From assembly GCA_038501625.1 (NCBI GenBank), contig JAZAYU010000001.1, positions 7,462,829 to 7,526,828 of the forward strand: a stretch of DNA of 64,000 nucleotides, given 5' to 3'. The notes under the pieces were generated by a model, which had not been told where the DNA came from, did no database searches, and saw only the letters and a program-made list of their open reading frames with translations. The translations under genes were made by a program, and so were the position numbers. The number at the start of each line of letters is the position of its first letter. The stretch's first letter is position 1. This document shows positions 36,953 to 48,041 of the stretch, piece after piece. Source of the stretch: Corbicula japonica. Taxonomy: Eukaryota; Mollusca; Bivalvia; Venerida; Cyrenidae.

Positions 36953-37735
36953 TTCAGCGCCAATTAGCACTCTTCTTTTACACACATCTCTTTAAACCTA
37001 TTCAGTAGTCGCTTTTAACATTTATGCTAGCAACTTATATTTACACCTCTATTACAAACCCTTTAAACTCAAAGCACTCTTCACATTAACTAGCAACAAT
37101 TCTTTACACTACTGCTAGCAGCCTCTCTTTACACCCCCTTACACCAACTCATGAAATTTCCAGCCATTCCTTACACTCCTGCTTCCACAATCACATTACT
37201 CATATTCTTGAAACTTCATCAGGTACCAAAAATGTCATCAAATTAATGAAGTTATTGATAAATAATTAGTGATTTTTCATTAATTTTATCATTGAAAACA
37301 GATTATACGGCAAAGCATTTTTCATGATAAACAATTAATGAGAATGAGATATTTAATTGACAATTAATTGAAAATCTTTACTATGTTCATTTTCAAAGTA
37401 ATAAAATATATTTTAATTATACAATTCATTGATGTTTTGAAGAGAACCAATTTTCATTAACAATGATAAACCTGTCAGGTCCATTAATGTTGTTTAGTTG
37501 TTGTTTTTTAAACATACCTTCCATGTTGGTAATTTCTTAGTCTAATCAAGTAAAGAACATGTATATTCCAACAGTTACTGTGATGTATTGTATATTTGTG
37601 TCAGTCTGTTCTAATTTGTAAAACAATTTAATGCAATTAGTTGAAATTATGCATTTACTGCAACACAATCCAATTATCAGGAATTACCACTGAACTCAAT
37701 CTGCAACTGTATCTTGTTTAAGCAGGAAACATGTT
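36953..37735. other. Non-coding stretch
   Basis: 37000-37200 is biased to CTTTACAC/ACTGCTAGCA words; otherwise AT-rich. Confidence 0.4.
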
Positions 37736-38063
37736 TAATTATTCATAATTTTTCAACTTACTTCAGAACAACACAATTTATAGTTGACCATATTCTCCAT
37801 AGTTTACGCATTTCATCCAATGTGTGTGACCAGTGTAGATTCAGATCAGCCGGCACATCAGCCCGGTTAAACCAGGATCTACACTGTTCACATTTTTGTT
37901 TATGAGGTTATATCTAACCAAAAAGCCCACAGTGCAGATCCCGATCAGATGGCACGAACTGCTGGCTGATCTAGTTCTACACTGGTCGCACATGCAATAA
38001 AAATGTGTATATATGGAGTAAAGGATTAATTATTCATATTTTCAACTTACTTCATAACAACAG
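37736..38063. repeat. ~37-bp direct repeats bracketing a family A MITE
   Basis: AATTATTCATAATTTTTCAA with CTTACTTCAGAACAACA (37736-37773) recurs as AATTATTCATATTTTCAAC with TTACTTCATAACAACA (38027-38063), 291 bp apart. The duplication is far longer than a transposon target duplication. Confidence 0.8.
37783..38029. mobile_element. Family A MITE
   Basis: Left end diverged (CCATATTCTCCATAGTTTAC). Both hairpins are present though worn (GATTCAGATCAGCCGGCACA; GATCCCGATCAGATGGCACG). Right end TATGGAGTAAAGGATTAA. Confidence 0.88.
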
Positions 38064-39135
38064 TAGTTAATAAATCCACCGAAGATCAAAGCATATAGTA
38101 AAGCATAAATCCATCCAAAGCGTAAGGTGATTGGAAGACAGGCTTGTTGAAAACTATATCCCAAACTAAAGCACACTGCACCTGCCGTGCCAAATCTCTC
38201 TAGATTTTAACGAGGCCCCTTAAATATCATCTTACCTAGAATTCTACAGCATCTTCTGATTTCTCTAGACAATAAACATATGGTGCTATAGAGATCGCTT
38301 ACCAAGAAATGCACCACAACAATATGCATTATGCATGAAATGAAGCTTATGTGAAATCTGGTATTCCCTTCATTTGTTTCTCATTGCCAGAAAGTATTGC
38401 TTTCATTAAAAGTTCATAATTCAGAATGAGACAGAGTTAAACATCTTGAGAATTACAGTCTTCTACAACATTTATATGTCCATTACTTGTAATGGTAGAC
38501 CTACAATGCCACAAGTGGTCACGCTTGCTTAGAAACCTTATAAACTGGACTCCAGGAAACCCATAACTTTTAAGTGTTTTGACACTGACAGCATCATTAT
38601 ATATTTTCATTATATATTTAGTAAGGACAAATTTTTGTTCCGAAACCAGAAATGACTTTTGGCATAATAACAGAAATGTATTCATGCAGTTGTGCTCAGC
38701 TGAACTAATAATCACAATAATGATGACTTACTTTTCAAATCAATTTATTCTTTAGAGTAGTCTTGAAATTCCAGACTTGGTCTGAAAAAAAAGAATAACA
38801 TAATAAAGCACCATGTCATAATTACAATTTGTGTGACAAATCATGACAAAAATTAAACTTAGGGCATGTGCAATCTGTTGACCCAAATCTGAGCACAAAT
38901 TTATGGGTCAACGTTCATTCAATACGTTTAAGACGATCATAGCATTTTGAATTGAGCATACATTTGCCCATAAAGAGCTCTTCAAAAAGGAGAACTTTGA
39001 GCAGTTTTAAGACAAAAATAAATTTATGGTACTTAAGTCTTTGGGTGACAGACATATCAAGACACACGCATTACAACAAAGGCATTGTTGTAATAAATTT
39101 GAACCTGTTTACCAACAGATCATCTAATATGTCAT
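38064..39135. other. Non-coding stretch
   Basis: The 92-codon minus frame at 38437-38715 has no supporting splice sites or family similarity. Confidence 0.4.
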
Positions 39136-39137
39136 AT

Positions 39138-39264
39138 CTGAACTGAGATTGGAGCCTAATCTGAGAACGTTTTCTTGTGATTGATCAGTTACAAGACTGG
39201 GGTCAACCAATCAACCATCATTTAAGACTGCAGACTCCAGTCTCACCTTTGTATCTTGGCCCTT
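39138..39264. mobile_element. Family B MITE, highly diverged
   Basis: AACTGAGATTGGAGCCTAAT...AAGACTGGGGTCAACCAATC...CTCCAGTCTCACCTTTG keeps the arm order but with low identity. Confidence 0.45.
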
Positions 39265-39340
39265 TGTAATGCTGTTGTAAATAGCATTTGGTTTACATTC
39301 TTATTTATCATTCTTTGCTGAACTTAACAGCATGTATAGA

Positions 39341-39680
39341 CTATTATCTAATGTTTCCAAATACTTGATTACATTTATTGAATTCCAAGAATACAAATTC
39401 AGTCAGTAAATATTTTTTGTCTGCAGCGAAAAATGAGACCTGGATTGGAGACCAGTCTCCAGTTGCCATTTCAGCCAATCAGATGCTTGAGATTTAAGAT
39501 TGGTCACCTGATTTAGAGTTACGATCTTGGGCCCTGTTACCAGATGAGGCGGGATGTTAAATGCGGAAAACATACAGTAGGTTCCCATCTTACTTCATCA
39601 GTTGTTAAACAACATGACAGCTTGTTTGAACTATTATCTAATGTTTCCTAATGCTTGATTACATTTATTGAATTCCAAGA
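39341..39680. repeat. 50-bp direct repeats 290 bp apart around a family B copy
   Basis: CTATTATCTAATGTTTCCAA...ATTGAATTCCAAGA at 39341-39390 recurs at 39631-39680 with three mismatches. Confidence 0.85.
39428..39537. mobile_element. Family B MITE with shortened left arm
   Basis: GGATTGGAGACCAGTCTCCA then ATTTCAGCCAATCAGATGCT and GAGATTTAAGATTGGTC; the GATTGGCTG part of the left arm is deleted. Confidence 0.85.
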
Positions 39681-39969
39681 TGAATTTTCATACAACTGAC
39701 ATCAGTTTTACAAGACAACAAATATTGAATCTTTTCCCACTGCAAAATTTACATAAATTTAATCAACACCACAAATCCATGTTCAGCAGAAACACAACAA
39801 GTTTTCATAGAAATTCTTTCATTTGAGCTTCAAGTTTTTTCTCCTAACAACAGAACCCAATGTTCCACACAATTTTTCAGTGTTACACATCAATAATTAT
39901 TTGCACCACAATATAAACGTAAAATTTGAAAACCAAATTAAATTTCTAAAAACAATCTACTCAACAACT

Positions 39970-40172
39970 GAACCCTTTATTCCATATATACAAATTTTAT
40001 CACTGTGTGAACAGTGTATCTGTGCTGTCTGATCAGGATCTGCACTGTTAGCTTTTTGGTCAGAAATAACCCAATAAATAAAAAAACAAACAATGCAGAT
40101 CCTGATCAGACAGCACAGATCTACACTGTTTGCCCACACAGTGAAGGCATTATCTACTGCAGTACAGGGTGG
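39970..40172. mobile_element. Family A MITE, both hairpins shortened symmetrically
   Basis: AACCCTTTATTCCATATATA. The left hairpin lacks its ascending GATCCAGATCAGC and the right hairpin lacks the mirrored GCTGATCTG, so the deletions are symmetric as in the copy at 44088. Right end weak (CAGTACAGGGTGG). Confidence 0.85.
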
Positions 40173-40554
40173 AGGTTATATACCACCTTTAATGCTATGT
40201 TAAAGAAACACATAATTGAAAGATTCCATGTGCCCAGTTATTTCAACATAACTTTTCAGAAGACATGAACACAATCAATCTCTTATCAAAGTTTACATAG
40301 CATAGCACAGCAGCCGATGATTTCCCATCACTCCTCTGATAAAATACACATAAACATGTGACATGTTTACAACATGTTTTCAACAAACTACGTTTTTACC
40401 AAGAATATTTTACTTGTGGAATTAATTAATAAAGGATGCCTGTCGTCACAATTTCAATTTACAAGTGGTTTGTCAGACATGAGGGAACAATTCCTCTGCT
40501 TCAATCCAATTATTATTAATAAACATTCAAGTGCTAAGCACAGGTTATCTCGAA

Positions 40555-40640
40555 GTGAAATTCGCTACCTGGTGAGTGTAGACCTAGACAAACCTGTCGT
40601 TGGTGAAGTTTGATCAGGGTCTACATTGTTGATTCTACCA
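40555..40640. mobile_element. Family A MITE fragment
   Basis: GTGTAGACCTAGACAAACCT and TTTGATCAGGGTCTACATTG only. Confidence 0.45.
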
Positions 40641-40754
40641 TAAATTCCATAAACAGATTTCTGTAATACGCACCTTTTTACAATGAATAGACCAATTCAA
40701 AATGAAAGAAAATTCAGTTAATTCCATTAATTTAACAAGTACAGGGTTTAAAGA

Positions 40755-40942
40755 TGATTGATATATGCAACAACCTTGTCCCAAGTTTATAAGTTCCATT
40801 ATAGTGTTCAAACTCAATGAACATTTTTTGCTTAAATAGCTACTCGATAGACACAGGACAAAAGCATATCTAAATGTTGATTTATTGCAACATTCTTGTC
40901 CCAAGATTATATTAAGTTCTACAGAGTTCAAACTCCAAGAAC
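40755..40942. repeat. Two ~68-bp units at 120-bp spacing
   Basis: ATGCAACAACCTTGTCCCAA...GTTCAAACTCAATGAAC recurs as TTGCAACATTCTTGTCCCAA...GTTCAAACTCCAAGAAC. Confidence 0.75.
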
Positions 40943-41063
40943 TTTGTATAATAATGGTATAACAATGTGTTTCTCTAATTAACTGCTACCTTATTTAGAA
41001 CTTAATTGACTAAGTAACATTGTTGACCCTTATTAGAATGCAATGATAGTGCACTGGGTGATC

Positions 41064-41214
41064 TGGGTCCAAGATCATAAAACTGAGAAACAGTCTCAAA
41101 TCTCAAGCATCTGATTGGCTGAAATGGAGAATAGTCACCATTTCAGCCAATCAGATGCTTGAGATTTGAGACTGGTCTCCATTTTTAGTCTTATGATTTT
41201 TTGGGCCCTGGGTC
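41064..41214. mobile_element. Family B foldback MITE
   Basis: AAGATCATAAAACTGAG and AAGCATCTGATTGGCTGAAA face CCATTTCAGCCAATCAGATG and TCTTATGATTTTT. Ends are bracketed by GGGTCC and GGGCCC words. Confidence 0.92.
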
Positions 41215-41612
41215 TTCTTCACTTGACCACACTGGTGAGTGCAATTTCAGCAATAGCTCTAGGATAAATCTCAATCATCCCCAGCAAAGTGACAGAAAGT
41301 TATGATACATGTACACTGGATCAAAAGTTAACAGAATCTTCATGTTTGGAACAGATCTTTGTGGATCTCATATTTATTTAATATTGCATATGCCAGTCAT
41401 GGAAGATGAACGATTATTGCTTTTGCTCATTAATCAAGTAGGAAATGTTGCCTAGACAGGCTTTTTGTTAAGTTCCATGAACACTTTGCAGAAAGCCAAT
41501 TTGATAATTATAGATCATATATTGAGCAAGAAAATGAGTTTAATTTTGATCAATTGCACATGGAGAATTTTGTCTACAAGCAGAAAATATAGCCAAGATA
41601 TTTAATTTCATT

Positions 41613-41875
41613 TTAACCCTTTACTACATATATTATATTATTATATATCAGTCATTTAACACTTGAGCAACCAGTTTTAGATCCAGATCTGCTGGCACAT
41701 CCATGCCATCTGATCTTGATCTGCACTGGTCACATCTTGGTCAGAAATAACTTATTAATCTAAATGTGAACACTAACTTTGTAGATCCTGATTAGATGGC
41801 ATGGATATGCAGGCTGATCTGGATCTACACTGGTCGCACATTGGTTTAAATGTGTATATATGGAGTAAAGGGCTT
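41613..41875. mobile_element. Family A MITE, 263 bp
   Basis: TTAACCCTTTACTACATATA at the left and TATGGAGTAAAGGGCTTAA at the right. There is a ~15-bp extra AT-rich segment after the left end. Both hairpins are recognisable. Confidence 0.9.
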
Positions 41876-42729
41876 AAATTTATGAATATTTCAGAAAAGT
41901 CAACTTGATAACCACATTATCAATTCCTTATAAAATCTTGATACTGCAAGAAAATCACTTAAATTGTGAGCAATTTACAGGAATTCTGACGACAAACAGG
42001 AAATGGATTTCCAAGAAATATTCAAATAAATTTTCCATGTTATGACAAAAATAATTATGTCCCAATACCCAAACATTAGCATTGGGGCCAACTGATACAA
42101 GATCCCATAAATTATTTTTAAAGTTTAGCTTGAACCTGCCAATAATCTGATCCACTTACTCCAGATCACCCTGTATCTGACGTACTTCAATGCCAAGAAT
42201 AACTAGAAAACTATGCTAATGGACAAAAGTCTTGTCCGGTGGGAAGATTGGATCTTTTGCATGCCAATTTTCAACTCATTACTCTACCGGCAGCACTGGC
42301 TTAAATTTCCAAATTTTTTTGCATTGCACAGATATAAATGTCCTCTTTCCATCGATACCAAATTTATGCCGATGGAGTAATGGCATTTTTGGAATTTCAC
42401 GTGTTTAAAAGATATTATTGAAAACCATACCGGACAAGACTTTTGTCTGTAAGTATATTATATAGCTGTATTATAGAACCGTAAAATCACTTAATAAAGA
42501 CTACACTGAAATCAAGACAACTCCATCCATAAGACCATTTTTTAATGTATCTTTTTACAGTTTTGAATCATTTTCTACCTAAAAATAAAGATCACCCCAC
42601 TATAAAGATCCCTTGCTAAATGCCAAGTTTTAGTAGCAGGGTTTAACTGATAGATAATATCCAGGAAATGTCTGCAGTTTTAACATTCTAGTATGGACAT
42701 CATTAAAAGAATAAAAAACACTGTGCCCA
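41876..42729. other. Non-coding stretch
   Basis: Contains a local inverted motif, ACAAAAGTCTTGTCCGGTGG near 42222 and ACCGGACAAGACTTTTGTCT near 42429, so 42222-42452 could be a small (~230-bp) inverted-repeat element. No gene. Confidence 0.45.
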
Positions 42730-42738
42730 TAAATGACT

Positions 42739-43623
42739 GGCATTTGCTAAAATATGGAGTGGAGTGTTGGAGTGGAGTGTTGGAGTGGAGTCTGGAGTGA
42801 AGTTTGGAGTCACATTTTGGAGTGACTTTGGAGTCGAAAATTGGAGTGAGATTTTGGAGTCAAATTTTGGAGTTGAATTTTGGAGTCACCTTATAAAATT
42901 GTTGAAGTATATGATAACTTGAGCGTTAATTATTTTATCTGGTATGGAGGTTAGATTAGAGTTCTATTATTTTTGTACAGAGTCTGGAAATAATTTTTGT
43001 ATAGAAAACTGGCTCTTAAGACGTTGGAACTGATCTAAAACAAGTTATTTGTAGAGAACTCAAGACGAGTAAATCAGTACCACCATTCAGGAGTATCAAA
43101 CTATTTTTTATGTTCTGTAGTAATTTTCTTGTTTACATTTACTTGTGAATTAATGTTTTGGGGCACCTACTTGATTGTGAAATAAAATTATAATATGTGC
43201 TTGAAGGCTGTAAATTTAATAAAAGATATTTTCGGAAAAATATTAATTCCAAGACAGTGCCTTAAGATTCCATGAGAAAGCCAATTTATACATTTTTGTT
43301 TTCATAAAAAATAAAAAATTACTTTCTTGTACCAAAAATTTACAGTCTAGATCGAAATCTTAAAACACACAAACACTCAGCAAAAATTTATTATTAATTA
43401 TACACTTTCTTTTTTCCGACAACATAATAAAAGTAATGGAATCAACAATGACTCTTGAAATCTTGTAATTACAAATATTTAAAATTTGACTCCAATTTTC
43501 AACTCCAAAATTTGACTCCAATTTTTGACTCCAAAGTCACTCCAAAATCTGACTCCAAACTGCACTCCAGACTCCACTCCACAACTCCACTCCAACACTC
43601 CACTCCATATTTTAGCAAATGCC
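42739..43623. mobile_element. Foldback DNA transposon with GGAGT-rich arms (885 bp)
   Basis: The termini are exact inverted repeats: GGCATTTGCTAAAATATGGA at 42739 and its complement ending at 43623. The arms (42739-42893 and 43489-43623) continue as (T)GGAGT and ACTCC(A) minisatellites in opposite orientation. The ~590-bp AT-rich loop has no coding frame. The exact 9-bp duplication TAAATGACT is at 42730-42738 and 43624-43632. A 9-bp target duplication with long inverted arms is typical of Mutator-like elements; the assignment is inference. Confidence 0.92.
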
Positions 43624-43632
43624 TAAATGACT

Positions 43633-44087
43633 GAGGCAAATTCCAGACTGCCCAATCCTATAATATTTTAATCAATTAATTTTACAACCAAGATCACTTT
43701 ACCTATTTCCAACAATACTGTTAATTCCAAGCAAATCACAAATTAAAGAACTTTTTTTAACAACCAATAATTTTGATCTAGAGAAAAACAGCAAACCAAC
43801 ATTTTATGAACCTGTGAAGTCAACACCTGACCGAGACAAAATGATCCCCAATTCTCTAAAACAATGCTCTTTATTCAGAATGTCCCCTAAACTTAAGCCG
43901 TTATCTGATGTTTGACAGGGCAAAGAGAAGATTAAGATACCCCTCTCAGAGTTATCTAAAAATTATCTGTAAAGTTATCCCTATAATCTGTGTGCTCTGT
44001 CTGCAGATGATAGTGCTCAGTCTTTAGAAAAGTCTAGTGTTTACAAATTGTCTTTGCACCAATATGATGTGGGGCCAACAATTGTAC
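43633..44087. other. Unique non-coding stretch
   Basis: 43800-44050 is less AT-rich (CACCTGACCGAGACAAAATG, TTATCTGATGTTTGACAGGG); no frame. A weak candidate for conserved non-coding DNA. Confidence 0.25.
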
Positions 44088-44311
44088 TTAACCCTTTCCT
44101 CCATAAATATGCATTTTTAGGCGTGTGCAACCAGTCTAGATCCAGATCAGCCGGCACATCTATGCTGTCTGATCAGGATCTGCACTGGTTGCTTTTTGGA
44201 CAGAAATAACCTAATAAATTAAAAAGCGAACAGTGCAGATCCTGATCAGACGGCACAGATCTACACTGTTCGCCCAAGCAATAAAGGTGTGTCTATGGAG
44301 GAAAGGGTTAA
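44088..44311. mobile_element. Family A MITE with TTAA ends
   Basis: TTAACCCTTTCCTCCATAAA at the left and TATGGAGGAAAGGGTTAA at the right. The right hairpin is shortened to GACGGCACAGATCTACACTG. Confidence 0.95.
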
Positions 44312-44752
44312 CTGATCCACAGTGCAGTCAAAATGTACATAGCTGATTGCTGGTGCAGAAAAACACTACATTATGCTTATCCCTGGATATTTTGCCTGCT
44401 CAAACAGGGTGTTTGAGCAATCCTTCTGATCAGCTCCAGACTGAGATTGATCTTAACATAAACTTGCCCTATTATTGATATTTTATAGGATTTAGCTAAT
44501 TTAATTATTAAGGAAAGAAATATTTGTTATTTTGTTTAGCTCTCGACATGACTACAGACTAATTATAATTATGATATACTTAAGTTCTCAAACAGACTAA
44601 AATAAAAGTATTGCCTATTTTTATTAAACACACAAATTAGCAATAAAGTAAAACTAATCAACAGAAATGTTATCCTTTACTTATATCATGACAGCTGCAT
44701 GATATGCTTTAAAGAACTGATCCTCAGATTTATGAAATCAAATTTTTGTTCT
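44312..44752. other. Non-coding AT-rich stretch
   Basis: Nothing recognised. Confidence 0.4.
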
Positions 44753-44990
44753 TTAACCCTTTTTTCCAAATATACGGCTTGATCATGGTGTGGGCGAACA
44801 GTGTAGATCCAGATCAGCCAGCACACATTTGATCCAGATCGGCCAGAACACATTTCTAATTAATTAGATCATTACTGACCAAAAAGTGAACAGAGTAGAT
44901 CCTGATCAGACAGCACAGATGTGCCAGCTTATCTGTATCTACAATGTTAGCCCATGAGATAAGAGGTGTATTTATGGAGTTAAGGGTTAA
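44753..44990. mobile_element. Family A MITE with altered left hairpin
   Basis: TTAACCCTTTTTTCCAAATA at the left and GGAGTTAAGGGTTAA at the right. The left hairpin's descending arm is replaced by a second direct copy of the ascending arm (GATCCAGATCAGCCAGCACA then GATCCAGATCGGCCAGAACA). Confidence 0.9.
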
Positions 44991-45239
44991 TTTTCTGCTG
45001 TTTGATATGTAACTTTTGAAACAGAAGATAGTAGTTACATTATACTGTAATAATATTTTGAACAAATACATTATTCGGAAAAGCTTAAAATGCAGTAGAT
45101 ATTATAAAGTCTTAAATGTTTTAAGAAATTTGCTTGAGCTCCATTTGACTTTATTTAACAGGACATTTATTGCTGTCTCGGTAACACCAATTTTTGCTAT
45201 TTTAATCAGGCAGAAACCAAAGCAATGAAAACAATCAAG

Positions 45240-45660
45240 ACAGTGTGGAATCAAAGGCAAATCAGTGACTAATGCAATATTATGCATTTTAAAGCATGGG
45301 AAATGTGCCTCATTTCCCACGAAAGTAGCCACTTGTCCACCTCTGCTGAATAATGCACATTTCGCACCCAAGATCACTTTTCTCTCCTCCATTTTGCTGG
45401 CCATTCTGCCTAATATAATTAGTGTTTCATCCCCTGCTTAGAGAACAATAGCTCAAGTGACCAATTTGAAGAGTATTTTATGTCCTTGGGGATCAGTCCA
45501 TAGCTCAAAAAACATCCAATGCATTAATGGCTGATCCCTCTGATCTAATATTAATTTACCAGGCTAATTCTACCTCCTTCACTCATTGATCATGTGATCA
45601 CAAAAAACATCTCCCTAACACCAGAAACACCACTAATGAACTTGTGCATGCAACTTTCTA
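45240..45660. other. Candidate conserved non-coding block
   Basis: Unique and less AT-rich. It holds AATGCATTAATGG (45518-45530), TTAATTTACC, a palindromic TGATCATGTGATCA (45587-45600) and, on the minus strand, TGCATAATATTGCATTAG, all homeodomain/POU-like. A minus-strand 100-codon frame from the ATG at 45404 (context AGAATGG; starts MASKMEERKVILGAK) crosses the left part. It has no signal peptide or family match that I know, so either a small gene or a chance frame in a regulatory block. Confidence 0.3.
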
Positions 45661-45710
45661 CATTGAAGTATGGTATCTAAATGATGAAAATGTTCAAGAA
45701 AACATCAATA

Positions 45711-45953
45711 TTCTTTACTCCATAATATTATGTATGCATTTTTATCATGGGCGAGTGATTTTGATCTAGATCAGTTGGCACATCTGTGCCATTTGATCTG
45801 GATCTTCAATGATCACCTTGTGTTCAGAAATAACATAATAAAGCTAAAAGAGAACAGTTTAGATCCTGATCAGACAGCACAGGTCTGCAAGCTGATCTGG
45901 ATCTAAACTGTTAGTCCATGTGAACATTAAACCTGATCTGTGGAGCAATGGGT
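45711..45953. mobile_element. Family A MITE
   Basis: TTCTTTACTCCATAATATTA at the left and TGTGGAGCAATGGGTT at the right; both hairpins are recognisable. Confidence 0.88.
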
Positions 45954-46978
45954 TCTCACAAAAATGCTCTCTTATACACAACATTACAATTTTAACATTC
46001 AAGTTCTATAAAATATTAATGATTTTAAACTTACCCACAAATATGACAAATATTTATTTAAGAGAAACCTATGCTTATCTTAAGATTAAAGAGAAAGCTA
46101 TCACCTATTTTCCATATCAACAATTTATGTGAGATAGTTTTCAAATTTTAAACAGGATTAAGACATTGTCATTGGGCAAAGAATGTAACACAAACTGTAA
46201 AGAATACTCTAGCTTCTAGGAAATATTAATTATTAACTAATGCTGCAATATCGGCCACTTTAATGTGATTATATACATTTTGTATTTCCAAATATGCCAA
46301 TAAATCATTCCACCTGAGCAATCCTTAGATGTTTCACAGACATTTTAGAGCTGCAGTTTCTGCTTGTTTCACAATCTTTGGATTAATTTACAACTATTAA
46401 GACTAAATTTCCTTTCTTTTCTAGGCATTACATCCAATAATCAATTTTAATCACATCATTTGAACAGTCTATGGCAAGTATGTTGCTTCTAATCAAATTT
46501 CAAGGAGAATCTAGATTCATTGTGGACTTCATATCCTGGCCCGCATAGGTTCAAGGGTTCTTATGTTTTCATAATTTTCTGTAGCGGATGTAAAATGATT
46601 GTTCAACGGTACCCTTTTGCACAGACTCAAATTATAGTCAGTATTATGCTGCAGGACAAGTGCCTTTAAATTTACACCATCTTTTTCAAAAGCCCGCATG
46701 TCAGCAACTTTCACCAATTTTGGATAAAAACATGAATCCACTTAACTCAGTTACCAAGCTTTAATTTATAATGCTTATTGAAGGGAATTTACTGAAAAAA
46801 GAATTGGGATTCTGTTGTGGGCTTAAAACAAACAAAATGGCTGCTTTCCTTCTGAGTGTCTCCGACTGAGTACAACAGACAACTTGGAGTGATCACAAAG
46901 TCAGCATAAGCTGTAGGCTGAGCATAATGCAGAGATACAAACTGAAGGAGACTTCAGCAGTACTACTTTAGTATCCTT
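45954..46978. other. Non-coding stretch, possibly including 3' UTR of the minus-strand Cys-rich exon
   Basis: The right end (about 46780-46978) would be 3' UTR if the exon at 46979-47122 is real. On the minus strand no AATAAA is seen near; AATAAG occurs around 46770. The frame at 46529-46741 (minus) is unsupported. Confidence 0.35.
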
Positions 46979-47122
46979 CTATCTTAAACAATAGCAACTG
47001 TAGCATACATTGTAGTTAAACATTTTCCAAACGGTAAGACCACAAATTATCTGTCGATACTGTGTAGTTTCGGTAAATCCTTGACAGGGTACCTGGTCAC
47101 AGTCGGAGTTATCCGCACATCC
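46979..47122 (-). CDS. Candidate terminal exon of a cysteine-rich secreted-type protein
   Basis: On the minus strand the frame GCADNSDCDQVPCQGF...IICGLTVW...YNVCYSCYCLR ends at TAG (46981-46979). It has seven cysteines in 47 residues spaced C-x5-C-x4-C-x13-C-x12-C-x2-C-x1-C, which suggests a disulfide-rich extracellular or secreted domain. Codon choice is mixed and CpG-containing, unlike the flanks. The same frame is open upstream to 47209 but has no ATG, so this is a downstream exon. ATCACAG|GGA at 47123 is a plausible acceptor (phase 0), with TTTGTTCACAG further upstream as an alternative. I do not recognise the family, and no signal-peptide exon was found within the window. An unrelated pseudogene fragment is possible. 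Confidence 0.42.
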   Translation of the reverse strand, partial: GCADNSDCDQVPCQGFTETTQYRQIICGLTVWKMFNYNVCYSCYCLR

Positions 47123-47379
47123 CTGTGATTGCAATGATGCAGGTCCATGATTTAAAAAAACCACAGTGATATGAGACAGAATTAATTTACAAATGTACAC
47201 TGTGAACAAACTAAGAAGACACTTCCATTGTAGGTAGAATGACAGTAACCAATCTTTCCAATCACTCTTTCACTCTTCATACATGCATGCACATGAATCA
47301 TCCCACAAATTCTCTCTTAAAGAAATCAAAATAAAGAAAGCAAGAGATAAAGAGAGGCTAACTGCTGACACAAGTGGTC

Positions 47380-47520
47380 AAAGAGCCATCAAACAGTGAC
47401 AGATTATTTCATTAGCATACAACAAGTCCATGGAGAGAAGCCATATTTATCTCTCAGAATTAAAACAATGACTCAGTGAGGTTTCAATCAAGACAAACAT
47501 TACTGCTTACAGCACAATCT
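47380..47520. other. Candidate regulatory segment
   Basis: CAGTGACAG (TALE-like) lies beside ATTTCATTAGCATA (47406-47419, POU/homeodomain-like) in a unique block; no frame. Confidence 0.2.
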
Positions 47521-48041
47521 ATTATATTGTGAAACTCTGACATGGTATTGGAATCAGAACTATGTCAACCTGATTTAATTACATATTCTCCGATATCCAA
47601 CTTTCTTAGAAAAGTGTTCATGGATTGAGATTAAATTTCCAATTCTCTAATTATGTTTTGATAGCAAAGACGAAAAATGTAAAAAAAATATGCAAAAACA
47701 GCAAGGGAGTTAATGTGAAATTGCAAGGAGTGTGACTAAAATGTTAAAAGAGCACAATTCACCAATGTAATAAACCATACCCCTGGCATTCTTGATAAAT
47801 TACCTCAAAAAGATCTTCTCTAACTATTGAAAATGTGTTCCAAGTAAAATACAAATTTGCATTAAATGAAATATTAAGTTAATCGTGAAGCAATAACATT
47901 TGGCAATGCTGAAAGTACCATGTAATGTGATGGAACAAATTGAATATTTCTCTGTTTATGGATTAGAAACACAATTTCTCAAATTTCACAAATCTTAATA
48001 GACCAATCGCAGGAGGAACATTTTACGTCACAGTGTTACAG
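47521..48041. other. Non-coding AT-rich stretch
   Basis: Nothing recognised. Confidence 0.4.

Noticed and set aside
38437..38715. 92-codon minus-strand frame
   Set aside because: No Kozak, splice or family evidence; considered chance.
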